A DNA stretch of 64,000 nt from NCBI RefSeq assembly GCF_030704825.1, contig NZ_JAUYNX010000002.1:1-64000 (forward strand), written 5' to 3'. The position numbers and the translations under genes were made by a program. The notes below the pieces were generated by a model. That model worked only from the letters and a program-made list of their open reading frames with translations, did not search any database and had not been told where the DNA came from. Below, piece after piece: positions 1 through 8,627 of the stretch. Position 1 is the stretch's first letter. Every line of letters begins with the position of its first letter. The stretch comes from Brevundimonas sp. Its GTDB lineage: Bacteria; Pseudomonadota; Alphaproteobacteria; Caulobacterales; Caulobacteraceae.

Positions 1-354
1 CCGCCCCCGTCGGCTTGCGTGAACCGGTCGCGCGGAGCGCAGGCGGCGACGCCGAAAACTCAATCCGGTCCCCGTAACGCGAAAGCAGGGGGCCACATCA
101 CGGTTCCGGGCCGACCCGCCCGCGCTCCGCCTCCTCCCCACCACTTTCCGGCCCCCGGGCCGGAGAGGCGATCATGCATGCGCGGTCGGTCTCCCTCCCC
201 CGAAGTGGGGAGGGACGGCGAGCCCTTGGCGAGCCCGGGTGGGGAACGCCAGTCCCGCACTGACCGCGCCCGGCTTCACCCTTCCCCACCCGGTCGCTTC
301 GCGACCACCCTCCCCCCGAGGGGAGGGAGAAGGCGCCACCCCGGTCTTTGAAAA
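1..354. other. Intergenic stretch without a supported gene
   Basis: No convincing coding region was found. A short open frame from base 3 to a TAA at 75-77 could be the tail of a gene lying left of the window, but nothing in its translation is recognisable. The open frames covering this part on both strands are low-complexity Pro/Arg/Gly translations and look like shadows. The right half (190-330) is a nested palindromic element listed separately. The stretch ends at the stop of the leftward iminopeptidase gene, so the palindrome also sits where that transcript would end. Confidence 0.5.
190..330. repeat. Nested inverted-repeat element
   Basis: Two outer arms (190-200 and 320-330) are exact reverse complements, TCTCCCTCCCC against GGGGAGGGAGA. 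Inside them a second pair (238-246 and 282-290, GGTGGGGAA/TTCCCCACC) also matches exactly. Each flank holds its own smaller hairpin: CTCCCTCCCC with GGGGAGGGA at 191-215, GGTCGC-TTC-GCGACC at 292-306, and a CCTCCCC/GGGGAGG stem near 309-327. This cruciform-like layout resembles the intergenic palindromic repeats scattered through many alphaproteobacterial genomes. It probably folds in RNA and could end the leftward transcript. Family membership is inference; the pairing is directly visible. Confidence 0.75.
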
Positions 355-1329
355 CTAGAGCCCCGCCGCCCAGTCCGTCGCCCGGACCAGGCTGTCGACG
401 ATGCCCGGCTCGCTCGAGGCGTGGCCGGCGTCCTTGATGATGTCCAGCTTCGCTTCCGGCCAGGCGCGGTGCAGCGCCCAGGCGCTGGTGATCGGCGTCA
501 CCACGTCGAACCGGCCCTGGGCGATCCAGCAGGGGATGTGCCTGATCCGGCCGATGTTCTTCAGCAGCCAGCCTTCCTCCGGGAAGAAGCCGCCGTTCAT
601 GAAGTACCAGCATTCGATCCGCGCGAAGGCCACGGCGAATTCGGGTTCGGCGAATTTGTCGGGGCGGGCGTCCGGCCCCTCGACGCTGACCGTCTCGCCT
701 TCCCAGCTGGACCAGGCGATGGCGCAGCGCTCGCGCTCGGCCCTGTCGTCGCCGATCAGCCGTTTGTAGTAGGCCCCCATCAGATCGTGGCGCTCGTCCT
801 CGGGGATGGGCGCGACGAACCGCTCCCAGGCGTCCGGAAAAATGTTCGACGCCCCGTCCTGGTAGAACCAGTGCAGCTCCGGCTTGGTCAGCAGGAAGAT
901 GCCGCGCAGCACCAGGGCGGCGCTCCGTTCGGGATGGGTGATGGCGTAGGCCATCGACAGGGTCGAGCCCCAGCTGCCGCCGAACACGACCCATTTGTCG
1001 ATGCCCAGCATCTCGCGCAGCCGTTCGATGTCCTCGATCAGCGTCCAGGTGGTGTTGTCCTCCAGCGAGGCGTTCGGCCGGCTCTTGCCGCAGCCGCGCT
1101 GGTCGAACAGGACGATGCGGTATTTCGCCGGATCGAAATAGCGCCGCATGCCCGGATTGACCGCCCCGCCCGGGCCGCCGTGCAGCACCACGACGGGCAG
1201 GCCCTGGGGATTGCCGCATTCCTCGTAGTAGATCTCGTGCACCCCGCCGGTGGGCATGAAGCCGGTGGCGTAGGGTTCGATGTCCGGGAACAGATCGCGG
1301 CGGGGGGCTTCGGGCACGGGAAAGGCCAT
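355..1329 (-). CDS. pip: Proline iminopeptidase (S33 alpha/beta hydrolase)
   Basis: Predicted cytoplasmic serine exopeptidase that removes N-terminal proline from peptides. The 324-residue length fits the family. An oxyanion-loop motif HGGPGG lies at residues 50-55, the DQRGCGKS motif near 76-83, and the nucleophile elbow GGSWGS at 117-122 puts the catalytic Ser at 119; these three together are typical of S33 prolyl aminopeptidases. The frame stays open to an upstream ATG at 1422, but that adds 31 residues unlike the family, so I start at the ATG at 1329, where homologues begin just before the PxxxGF-type N-terminus. It is a single gene, divergent from the MFS gene at 1487. Confidence 0.92.
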   Translation of the reverse strand: MAFPVPEAPRRDLFPDIEPYATGFMPTGGVHEIYYEECGNPQGLPVVVLHGGPGGAVNPGMRRYFDPAKYRIVLFDQRGCGKSRPNASLEDNTTWTLIEDIERLREMLGIDKWVVFGGSWGSTLSMAYAITHPERSAALVLRGIFLLTKPELHWFYQDGASNIFPDAWERFVAPIPEDERHDLMGAYYKRLIGDDRAERERCAIAWSSWEGETVSVEGPDARPDKFAEPEFAVAFARIECWYFMNGGFFPEEGWLLKNIGRIRHIPCWIAQGRFDVVTPITSAWALHRAWPEAKLDIIKDAGHASSEPGIVDSLVRATDWAAGL

Positions 1330-1486
1330 ACTGGAAATCGGTCTCTTTTCGCGCCGTCGGACGGCGATGGATTGTGTCCGCAATGCGGCATGGAAGGGCA
1401 AAAGCCAAGCCGCGATCGTCACGACGCCGCCGACATGGGCTGAACGCTAGCCGACAGAATCCGTCGCGTCTGCTATTGCCCCGCCC

Positions 1487-2665
1487 ATGACCGCCGCCCA
1501 GCGCCTGGCTTTGCAGTATGTGTTGCTCTTCGGCGCCACCGGGGTCAGCCTTCCGTTTGCAGGATTATGGCTAAGCTCGCGGGGGTTGAGCGGCGCGCAG
1601 ATCGGAACCCTGCTGGCCATCCCCATGCTGGCCCGAATCATCACGGGGCCGCTGCTCGCGGTCTGGGCCGACGGTTTCAGGCTGCGTCGCACCCCGGTCG
1701 CCCTGCTGGGCCTGGTCATGACGCTCGGCTACGGCGCGGCAGGGCTGGTGGACGGCTACCTGGCCTGGGCGGCCTGCTGGTTCGTCGGCGCCACCGCCAT
1801 GGGGGCGCTGGTGCCGCTGACCGACGTGCTGAACCTGCGTCTGGCCGGTCGGCTCGGCTATACCTTCGCCCTGCCGCGCGCCTTCGGCTCCGCGGCCTTC
1901 GTCGTCGCCAACATGGTCATGGGCGCGATGCTGCTGACCCTGCCGGCCGATGCGGTCATCGTCTGGCTGGTCATCGCCTCGCTGGGCCTCGCCGTGGTGG
2001 CGGTGCTGGCCCTGCCGCCGGAGCCGGTGGCCGATGGAGAGCCGCTGCGCGGCCGCGAGCGGTTCCGCGGCCTGGGCCGGCTGGCGAAGAATCCGACCTT
2101 CATGGTCGCCATCTTCGCCGTCGGCGCGGTTCAGGCGGCCCACGCCTACCAGTACGGCTTCTCGGCCATCCTGTGGAAGGCCGAGGGGATCAGCGAGGCG
2201 GTCATCGGCCAGCTCTGGGCCTTCGGCGTCGTGGCCGAGATCGCCCTGATGTGGCTGTTCGAGCCGTGGCGCCGTCGCGTGGGCCTCGATCCGTGGCTCA
2301 TGCTCGTCGGGGGCGCGGCCGCCGCCGTCGTGCGCTGGAGCGCCATGGCCTTCGCGCCGCCGCTCTGGCTGCTGTGGCCGCTTCAGGCGCTGCATGCCCT
2401 GACCTTCGCCGCCACCTTCCTGGCCGGCGTGCAGATCGTCGAACGCCTGGCGCCGCGCGACAGCCAGACAGCGGCCCAGACCCTGAGCTCGGTGCTGTCG
2501 GCGGGGGTGCTGATCGGCCTCGCGACGGCGGCGGCGGGGCCGCTGTACGACCGCTACGGCGCGGGCGGCTACTGGGCGATGGCGGTGATGGCGGGGGCGG
2601 GTCTGCTGGCCGCCCTCCCGCTCGGACGTCAGCTGGCCCGCGACCGGGGCAGGGGCGAAAGGTGA
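1487..2665 (+). CDS. MFS transporter, HcaT/MFS_1-like subfamily
   Basis: A 392-residue polytopic inner-membrane protein with about 12 hydrophobic helices and short loops. The N-terminal pattern (QYVLLFGATGVSLPFAGLWL followed by a GLSGAQIG loop and a DG/R-rich loop after helix 2) is that of the MFS_1-like group that includes the phenylpropionate permease HcaT and nucleoside:proton symporters. It is presumably a proton-coupled uptake carrier; the substrate cannot be read from sequence. Its last 37 bases overlap the 3' end of the convergent gene at 2629-3228, so the two transcripts are antisense to one another at their ends. Confidence 0.8.
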   Translation: MTAAQRLALQYVLLFGATGVSLPFAGLWLSSRGLSGAQIGTLLAIPMLARIITGPLLAVWADGFRLRRTPVALLGLVMTLGYGAAGLVDGYLAWAACWFVGATAMGALVPLTDVLNLRLAGRLGYTFALPRAFGSAAFVVANMVMGAMLLTLPADAVIVWLVIASLGLAVVAVLALPPEPVADGEPLRGRERFRGLGRLAKNPTFMVAIFAVGAVQAAHAYQYGFSAILWKAEGISEAVIGQLWAFGVVAEIALMWLFEPWRRRVGLDPWLMLVGGAAAAVVRWSAMAFAPPLWLLWPLQALHALTFAATFLAGVQIVERLAPRDSQTAAQTLSSVLSAGVLIGLATAAAGPLYDRYGAGGYWAMAVMAGAGLLAALPLGRQLARDRGRGER

Positions 2666-3228
2666 CGCGCCATCGCCTGGGCGGCGGTCTTCACCGCGCG
2701 TTGAACGGCCGCGTCGGACGCGGTCTCCGGGGCGCGCAGCAAACCCACGGCGGGCGCGTCCAGACCCTCCGGAAGACCGGAGAGCACCCGGTACAACAAA
2801 TAGCTGCCGGCATCCTCTTCAGCGTCGGAACTGGCTTCGACGGTCAGGCCGGCCTCGTTCAGCGCACTGACGATGTCGGCGACGGGCGCGGTCGCACGGG
2901 CCAGACCCGGACCGACGGTGTCCAACCGCCGCACCCCGTCCAGCGACCGGTTCTCGGCCCGGAGCTGCAGTCTGAAGGCGTCGCTGCGGCGGGTACGGCC
3001 GACCAGCAGCAGGCCGCGGCAGCGCTGATCGGCCAGGTGAACGGACAAGACCCTGGCCAAGGCGTCGGGCTCGTCGCTGGCCACGGCGACCGTCCGGGCG
3101 CCCGACGGACTCCAGGGCTCCCCGGACAGATCCTCGACCGGGTCCCAGGCCGTCTCGTCGGCGTCATAGGCGCAGATCAGGATCGCGGGGCGATGATCGG
3201 ACGTCGTCTCGGCGGCGATGTCGGGCAT
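2629..3228 (-). CDS. Degenerate pyroglutamyl-peptidase-like protein
   Basis: A 199-residue soluble protein that most databases would leave hypothetical. Its order of motifs follows peptidase family C15: an N-terminal ILICAYDAD strand, a RAENRSLDGVRRLD block where C15 enzymes have the ErvAiN..DaRiPDN segment, then EDAGSYLLYRVLS where active enzymes have sAGtYvCN..lY..L, and a VGLLRAPE strand matching the usual VGFiHvP. The catalytic Cys is absent (AGSYLL instead of AGSYLCN), so peptidase activity is unlikely. It could be a binding or pseudo-enzyme member of the fold. The family link rests on motif order I read by eye. Its stop overlaps the MFS gene by 37 bases. Confidence 0.6.
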   Translation of the reverse strand: MPDIAAETTSDHRPAILICAYDADETAWDPVEDLSGEPWSPSGARTVAVASDEPDALARVLSVHLADQRCRGLLLVGRTRRSDAFRLQLRAENRSLDGVRRLDTVGPGLARATAPVADIVSALNEAGLTVEASSDAEEDAGSYLLYRVLSGLPEGLDAPAVGLLRAPETASDAAVQRAVKTAAQAMARHLSPLPRSRAS

Positions 3229-3337
3229 GGACCCTGCTTACGCGTGACGGATAGGTGACGGCGGACGGTGTCCGGACGCCGACGCGTCCGTCAAGACGAA
3301 ATCGGTCCCGGACCCTCTGTGGACGACCGATTCCCCT

Positions 3338-5848
3338 TCAGGTGAGATCGCCCACCGCGGCGTCGAGCAGCATGAAGGCGCGTCCGCCGTCCGAGGTCAG
3401 CCGTCCCAGGACGCCCGGCCGGTCGCCGGCGCCGGCGCGGGCCGCCAGGTCGCGTGCGAAGGCGCGAACATAGGCCTCGGCGTCGGCTCGCAGGTCGGGA
3501 TCGGTCAGTACGCGGCGGGATACGCTGCGCACGGCCGCCGGCGCCACGCGACGCACGATCTGGCGCGCCCGGTCGGGATCGCGCTCGGCGACCGCCGCGG
3601 CGGCCTCCTCGACGCGCGACCGGGGCAGCAGCGCATTGGGGTCGACCCCCATCCGGCGTATGGCGGCGGTGACCCGTTCCTCGAGCGCCTCGGCGGTCGC
3701 CGCCGGCATCACCGGCGTTTCCAGATCCAGCGGCGCCTCGCCAGGGCCGTCATCGACCAGGTCGCTCCAGCCCAGACGCTCTCCGGCGGGCCTGGACGGC
3801 GCTCCCGAGCCGGGCATGGGCTCCAGTTTCAGTCGGCCCCGCAGGCCAAAACCTCTCGGCTCGTCGGCCTGGGGAGCATGCGGACGCGGCGCCGCGGCCT
3901 CGGCGGCGGGATCGGGCGCCGGCGCCGGCTCGCGGCGGCGCAGGGCGGGCGTGTCCCCCGACACCACGCCCATCAGCCGCACGGCCTCGGTCAGCATGTC
4001 GTAGTTGCGGCGCACCCGCTCCTGGAAGCCGGCGTCCAGCGCCTCGGTATCGGCCGCAGCCTTTTGCGAGGCGGCGGACAGGGCCGCGAGTCCCTCCTCG
4101 ACCGAAGCCCTGACGGCCTCGACCCGCTTCTGCGCCTCGTCGGGCAGGCGGGCCGCGCGATCGTCCAGGTCGCCGATGGTCTCGTCGATCCGGGCCAGGG
4201 CGGCGTTCATCCGCTCGACCGTCGATTCCAGCCGTTCCACCGCGCGCTGGCCGGCCTCGTCCACGAGACCGCCCGTCTCGACGACGATCTTGCGGGCGCT
4301 GTCGACGCGGGCGTCGGCGGCCTGATCGGCCTTTTGCGCCGCGTCGAACAGGGCTTCGCCCAACCGGTCGGCGCGAATCTGGGCCTGTTCCGCGGCGTCG
4401 GTCGCGGCGGCGCGGGATTCCTCGGCCGTGGCCTGAAGGGCCGACAACGCCAGACGGGTCTCCTCCACCAGGGCGTCGCGGGCCTCGGCCGCCAGGGCCT
4501 CGAACCGGTCCAGCGCCAGCTTGGTGGCGGCGTCGAAACCGTCGGCCTCCCGCTGGGACATTTCGACCAGGGCGCGGAACTGATCCGTCGCGGCCTCGAC
4601 CAGATCCTTGATCGTCTCGGTGGTGCGCGTCGAGGTGTCGCCCAGTTCGCCGGCGGCGGCGCGGGCGGCCGACAGCTGTTCGGTCAGCTGGGCGCGCTGG
4701 CTCTCGACCTGGGCCGAGAAATCTTCCTGGTCGGTCCGCAGGGCGTAGGCGGCGGTGACGAGGGAGGCGCGCTGCTGGCCCAGGCCTTCCTCGACCGACT
4801 GGATCTGTTCGGCGACGCCCGAACCGGCGTTTTCCAGGCGCAGGGTCTGCCGCGCCAGGTCGTCGGCGGCGACGCGGGCCGCGTCCTGGGCCTCTCCGGC
4901 GGCGGCGGCGAGATCGGCGGCGCGTGCGGCAAGGGCGGCTTCGGCCTCGCGCAACTGGGTCTGGGCCAGATCCGAAGCGTCGATGACCATGCGCGATTGC
5001 CGCTCGACGGCGTCGATCACACCGGACGCCTGGCTGTCCAGCTGGACGCCCAGGGTCTGCATCTGGGCGCGCTCGGCGCCCAGCTGCTCGGCCAGGCGGC
5101 GCGCGGTGCGGCCGGCGGTCTCGGCGGCCTCGTTGAGGCGGGAGGTCTCCTGGGACAGGGCCTCGCGCAGCAGGGCCATGTCGTTGCGGGCGCGTTCCGC
5201 CGCGAGAGAGGCCTGGTCGATGTCGTTGCGCAGGGAATGCAGGACTTCTCCGGTCTGCTGCGCCGCCAGGGCCGTGGGGGCGACCAGGGCCTCGGACAGC
5301 TCGCGGGCGCGGCGGGTTTCAGCCGCGAGGCCGGCGCCTTGGCGCACGGCATGGGCCAGCATGATGGCCATGCCGGCGGGAGCGAGAGCGATCAGCGCAT
5401 AGACAGCCAGGCGCAGGGGTTCCAGCTCGACCGCGCCGGCCCCGACCTCGAAGGCGAGCCAGGCCGCGACGCCGCCCACCCACAGGGCCGAGGCGACGCC
5501 CGCGAGCAGATAGGCGTGGCGACCCGACGGCGCGGGCGGCTCGCGTCGGCGAACGGGAAGGGAGGGGGGCTCGTAGGCGACCGGCGGCGTTTCGGCGGAT
5601 ACCGTCAGTTCGGGCGCCGCGGCCGGCGGCGCCGCGCGTTCGGCCTCGGCCAGACTCCGCTCCTCGGCCCGTCGTTGTTCCTCGGCCAGGCGACGACGGC
5701 GACGTTCGGACATGGGTCGTTCCGCCATCGGAGCCGCGATGGGCTCCGGGGTCGACAGATGGTCGGTATCCAGAAAGGACTCGACCGCCGGCGCCTCCGT
5801 CTCCGGATCGGTCAGGTTCAGCGGGGGCCGTTGACGGGGTGGTTTCAT
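3338..5848 (-). CDS. tipN: TipN-like polarity protein, coiled coil with two TM helices
   Basis: An 836-residue protein with a charged, disordered N-terminus (1-110, including an Arg/Glu-rich patch at 48-71), two hydrophobic helices at about 112-133 and 146-166, and then several hundred residues of alanine/glutamate/glutamine-rich coiled coil up to about residue 600. A proline-rich linker and a compact C-terminal domain follow, ending in a hydrophobic MLLDAAVGDLT tail. This architecture and size match TipN of Caulobacter (882 residues), the new-pole landmark that positions flagella, ParA and division proteins. Coiled-coil sequences drift fast, so the name rests on architecture; a generic methyl-accepting-like or MukB-like coiled coil is the alternative. 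It is a single gene, strongly Ala-biased. Confidence 0.65.
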   Translation of the reverse strand: MKPPRQRPPLNLTDPETEAPAVESFLDTDHLSTPEPIAAPMAERPMSERRRRRLAEEQRRAEERSLAEAERAAPPAAAPELTVSAETPPVAYEPPSLPVRRREPPAPSGRHAYLLAGVASALWVGGVAAWLAFEVGAGAVELEPLRLAVYALIALAPAGMAIMLAHAVRQGAGLAAETRRARELSEALVAPTALAAQQTGEVLHSLRNDIDQASLAAERARNDMALLREALSQETSRLNEAAETAGRTARRLAEQLGAERAQMQTLGVQLDSQASGVIDAVERQSRMVIDASDLAQTQLREAEAALAARAADLAAAAGEAQDAARVAADDLARQTLRLENAGSGVAEQIQSVEEGLGQQRASLVTAAYALRTDQEDFSAQVESQRAQLTEQLSAARAAAGELGDTSTRTTETIKDLVEAATDQFRALVEMSQREADGFDAATKLALDRFEALAAEARDALVEETRLALSALQATAEESRAAATDAAEQAQIRADRLGEALFDAAQKADQAADARVDSARKIVVETGGLVDEAGQRAVERLESTVERMNAALARIDETIGDLDDRAARLPDEAQKRVEAVRASVEEGLAALSAASQKAAADTEALDAGFQERVRRNYDMLTEAVRLMGVVSGDTPALRRREPAPAPDPAAEAAAPRPHAPQADEPRGFGLRGRLKLEPMPGSGAPSRPAGERLGWSDLVDDGPGEAPLDLETPVMPAATAEALEERVTAAIRRMGVDPNALLPRSRVEEAAAAVAERDPDRARQIVRRVAPAAVRSVSRRVLTDPDLRADAEAYVRAFARDLAARAGAGDRPGVLGRLTSDGGRAFMLLDAAVGDLT

Positions 5849-5977
5849 GAAGCGGCGATCTCGTCACGGAGCGGCGTCGGCGGCCGACGCGCGAAAGGAC
5901 GGTTCGACCCTAACGAGTCATTGGCGGCGCGCAAAGGCGAGCGCGGACGAATCCGGGGACAGTCCGCGCGCCGCGGA

Positions 5978-6166
5978 TCAGCAGTCCTGATCGCGCTCGG
6001 CCGACCTGGCCAGGGTCGCGGCCGACGGCCCGTCGCCGCAATCGCGCACGCGGTGGATTTCACGTTGGGGCTTTTGCGGCGCATCGAGATCCACGCCGAA
6101 CTGCGACAAGGCCGCGGCGGCCAGCATGGCCACAAATCCCGCGATGAACTCGATCAGCGCCTGCAT
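5978..6166 (-). CDS. Small membrane-anchored hypothetical protein (62 aa)
   Basis: A short frame starting with MQALIEFIAGFVAMLAAAAL, a single hydrophobic helix at residues 3-20, followed by a polar tail with two cysteines (CGDG and the terminal C). A good ribosome binding site (AGGGGGAG) lies 7-8 bases upstream of the ATG, which supports translation. No family is recognised. It lies between tipN and the phospholipase-D-like gene and is divergent from the latter, with about 130 bases between them. The tail composition is less protein-like than the helix, so a shorter or different product is possible. Confidence 0.5.
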   Translation of the reverse strand: MQALIEFIAGFVAMLAAAALSQFGVDLDAPQKPQREIHRVRDCGDGPSAATLARSAERDQDC

Positions 6167-6297
6167 CGCCGATCTCCCCCTGTCCGACTGACGGCGATCC
6201 TTATGCGCTCAAAACCGCGTTCAAACAATCCGGCCCCGCATGAACAAAGCGTCACCATTGACCCGTTGCTCCCGGACGTGGAACGGAAGTCGCCGGC

Positions 6298-7824
6298 ATG
6301 CGTCCTGTAGAGCTTGGGGCGCACATCGTCGTCACGCGAATCGGCCAGACCTGCGCCATGAACGAACTCGGGGATGACCGCGGCCAAAGCCTGCTGACGC
6401 CGGGGCGCAATTGCTGGCGCGTCGATACGGCGGACCGGTTCGCCGTGCTGCTGGAGAATGCCGCCTATTTCGACGCCCTGCGCTCGGCGCTGGCCAAGGC
6501 GCGCCGATCGATCGTCATCCTGGGCTGGCAGTTTGATCCGCGCACCCGCCTGGATCCGGAGAGCCCGCATCGCGACCATCAGGCCCAGATCGGCCATCAG
6601 TTGCGCATGCTGGTGAGGGCGCGCCCAGACCTGGACGTGCGCCTGTTGATCTGGAAGTCGCCCTTGCTGATCGCGGCGTCCCAGGGATTTTACCCGCACC
6701 GGGCGCAGAACTGGTTCCGCAAGCGGATGGTGGAGTTCCGGCTGGACCAGACCGCCGCGCTGGGCGCCTGTCATCACCAGAAGGTGGTGATCATCGACGA
6801 CGCGGTCGCCTTCTGCGGCGGTGGCGACATCGCGACCGACCGCTGGGACACTGAAGAGCATCTGGATGGCGATCCGCGCCGTTGCCAGCCGTCCGGCCTG
6901 ATTCCTTCGCCCCGACATGAGGTCATGTGCGTCATGGACGGCCCGGCGGCGCGGGCGCTTGGCGACCTCGCCAGGGAGCGCTGGTTTCGTTCGACCGGCG
7001 AGAGGACGATACCCGACGAAACCGCCGGCGATCCGTGGCCCGACGACCTGGAGCCCGACATGCGGAAGACCCCGGTGGCCATTGCACGCACTGAACCGGC
7101 CGCGGGCGGACGCGCCGAAGTGCGCGAGAACGAAGCGCTGCACCTGGACGCCATCCGGCGAGCCAGGAAGCTGATCTATTACGAGAACCAGTATTTCACA
7201 TCGCCGGTCATCGCGGCGGCCCTGGCGGAACGGCTGGCCGAAGATGACGGGCCGGAGATCGTACTTGTCTCGACCGGAACCAGTCCGAGCTGGTTCGATC
7301 GCATTACCATGGACACGGCGCGGTCGGAGGTGCTGTTCCGCCTGGAACAGGCCGACCGGCACAACCGCTTCTTCGCTTTCGCACCCCATACTCTCGGCGG
7401 CGAGCGGATTATCGTCCATGCCAAGGTGTCCATCTATGACGACGCGATTCTTCGGATCGGCTCGACCAATCTGAACAACCGGTCGCTGGGCTTCGACACC
7501 GAGTGCGACGTCGCCGTGGCGCCCCCCGGCGACGCGGGGCGGGCGGCCATCCGCCGCTTCCGCCAGCGTTCCATCGGCCACTGGATCGGGGTCGAAGGGG
7601 AGATCTTCGGGGCGGTCGAGGCGGTTACGGGGTCGGTGGGGGAAGCGATCCAGCAATCTGACACCGGCCGTTTGCACCCCTTGGGCGCGGAGCCGCCGTC
7701 ACGGGTGGAACGCATCATAGCCGAGTTCCAGCTGGGCGATCCGACTTCGACCGGGGACGCCTTTCGTCCCTGGAGGCGGCGGACCCGCTCGCATCGCAGC
7801 CTGCCTTCGCCTACGGAATCCTGA
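6298..7824 (+). CDS. Phospholipase D / cardiolipin synthase family protein
   Basis: A 508-residue PLD-superfamily enzyme with two catalytic repeats. The first motif is CHHQKVVIIDDAVAFCGG (HxK....D) in the first half and the second is VHAKVSIYDDAILRIGSTN in the second half, each followed by the N/D..R region (DIATDRWD; NNRSLGFDTE) typical of phosphatidyl transferases and phospholipases. No N-terminal membrane helices are visible, unlike classical cardiolipin synthase, so it may be a peripheral phospholipase D. The ATG at 6298 is preceded by GGAACGGAAG; an in-frame ATG at 6358 is the alternative start. Its last 14 bases overlap the convergent gene at 7811, an EEP-fold enzyme often seen beside such PLDs. 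Confidence 0.85.
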   Translation: MRPVELGAHIVVTRIGQTCAMNELGDDRGQSLLTPGRNCWRVDTADRFAVLLENAAYFDALRSALAKARRSIVILGWQFDPRTRLDPESPHRDHQAQIGHQLRMLVRARPDLDVRLLIWKSPLLIAASQGFYPHRAQNWFRKRMVEFRLDQTAALGACHHQKVVIIDDAVAFCGGGDIATDRWDTEEHLDGDPRRCQPSGLIPSPRHEVMCVMDGPAARALGDLARERWFRSTGERTIPDETAGDPWPDDLEPDMRKTPVAIARTEPAAGGRAEVRENEALHLDAIRRARKLIYYENQYFTSPVIAAALAERLAEDDGPEIVLVSTGTSPSWFDRITMDTARSEVLFRLEQADRHNRFFAFAPHTLGGERIIVHAKVSIYDDAILRIGSTNLNNRSLGFDTECDVAVAPPGDAGRAAIRRFRQRSIGHWIGVEGEIFGAVEAVTGSVGEAIQQSDTGRLHPLGAEPPSRVERIIAEFQLGDPTSTGDAFRPWRRRTRSHRSLPSPTES

Positions 7825-8548
7825 TCTCGAAATCGACGATCAGCGGCAGGTGGTCCGACGCCATGCGGGCCAGCGGGGAAAACGGGGCCTTCACCGCCGT
7901 CACCACCACTTCGGGGCTGGTGAAACAGTGGTCGATGCGAATGGCGGGGAAGCTGGATGGAAACGTCTTCACCGATGGCCGGAGTCCCAGGCTGCGCTGG
8001 CAGTCGGACAGCCGCCGGGCCAGGGTCTGGTAAGGGCGGGTGACCGAGGTCGCATTGAAATCGCCGGTCAGCAGGGTGGGGCCGACGCAGTCCGGATGGC
8101 CCAGCCAGTCGGGACCGACAAGCGCCGCCGCTTGCAGCCTCTGCTCGCGGGGGATCAACCCCAGATGGGTGTTGACGACGTTCAGCGCGACCCCGTCGAT
8201 GTCGATCACCGCCCACAGGGCCCCGCGCGGCTCCAGCCCCGGGACGCCGCGGACCGAGGGCAGGGGGCCGGACTTCACCAGCCTTTCGGGCCTCAGGGTC
8301 AGGATGGCGTCCCCGTATTGCTCGGCCTCGACGCGCATCGCGGCATGGAAGTGAAACGTCATGGCCAGACCGTCGGCGATCGACCGGGCCTGATCGACGA
8401 ATCCGGTGCGAGCCCGTCCGACGTCCAGTTCCTGCAGGCAGACGATGTCCGGCTCGTGCTCGGCGATCACGCCGACGATCCGGGCGACGTCGAGCTTGCG
8501 ATCGACGCCGACGCAGCGATGGACATTGTAGGTCAGCAGGCGGGGCAT
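7811..8548 (-). CDS. Endonuclease/exonuclease/phosphatase family protein
   Basis: A 245-residue EEP-fold (DNase I-like) metal-dependent phosphodiesterase. Visible signatures are TYNVHRC near the N-terminus, CLQELD with the metal-binding Glu, VVNTHLGL, LLTGDFNAT with the Asp/Asn pair, and the C-terminal ASDHLPLIVDF motif with the catalytic His. The substrate (nucleic acid, phospholipid or sphingolipid) cannot be decided, but pairing with a phospholipase-D-like gene suggests a lipid or envelope role. I start at the ATG at 8548 (preceded by CCAGGA), because the 14 extra residues from 8590 precede the conserved first strand. It is convergent with and overlaps the PLD gene. Confidence 0.85.
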   Translation of the reverse strand: MPRLLTYNVHRCVGVDRKLDVARIVGVIAEHEPDIVCLQELDVGRARTGFVDQARSIADGLAMTFHFHAAMRVEAEQYGDAILTLRPERLVKSGPLPSVRGVPGLEPRGALWAVIDIDGVALNVVNTHLGLIPREQRLQAAALVGPDWLGHPDCVGPTLLTGDFNATSVTRPYQTLARRLSDCQRSLGLRPSVKTFPSSFPAIRIDHCFTSPEVVVTAVKAPFSPLARMASDHLPLIVDFEIRIP

Positions 8549-8627
8549 GACGTCCTGGAAGCGGGTCGGGCGGCGGTCAGCCAATACCACGGGGATTGCG
8601 ACACCAAAGCGGCGGGGCGATCCTGGT

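Noticed and set aside
98..1408. Long leftward open frame covering the proline iminopeptidase gene
   Set aside because: It is another frame of the real gene with Arg/Gly/His-rich translation and no family match; high GC keeps such frames open.
3878..6310. An 810-residue rightward frame antisense to the TipN-like gene
   Set aside because: Low-complexity Gly/Leu/Arg translation produced by the alanine-rich coding strand opposite.
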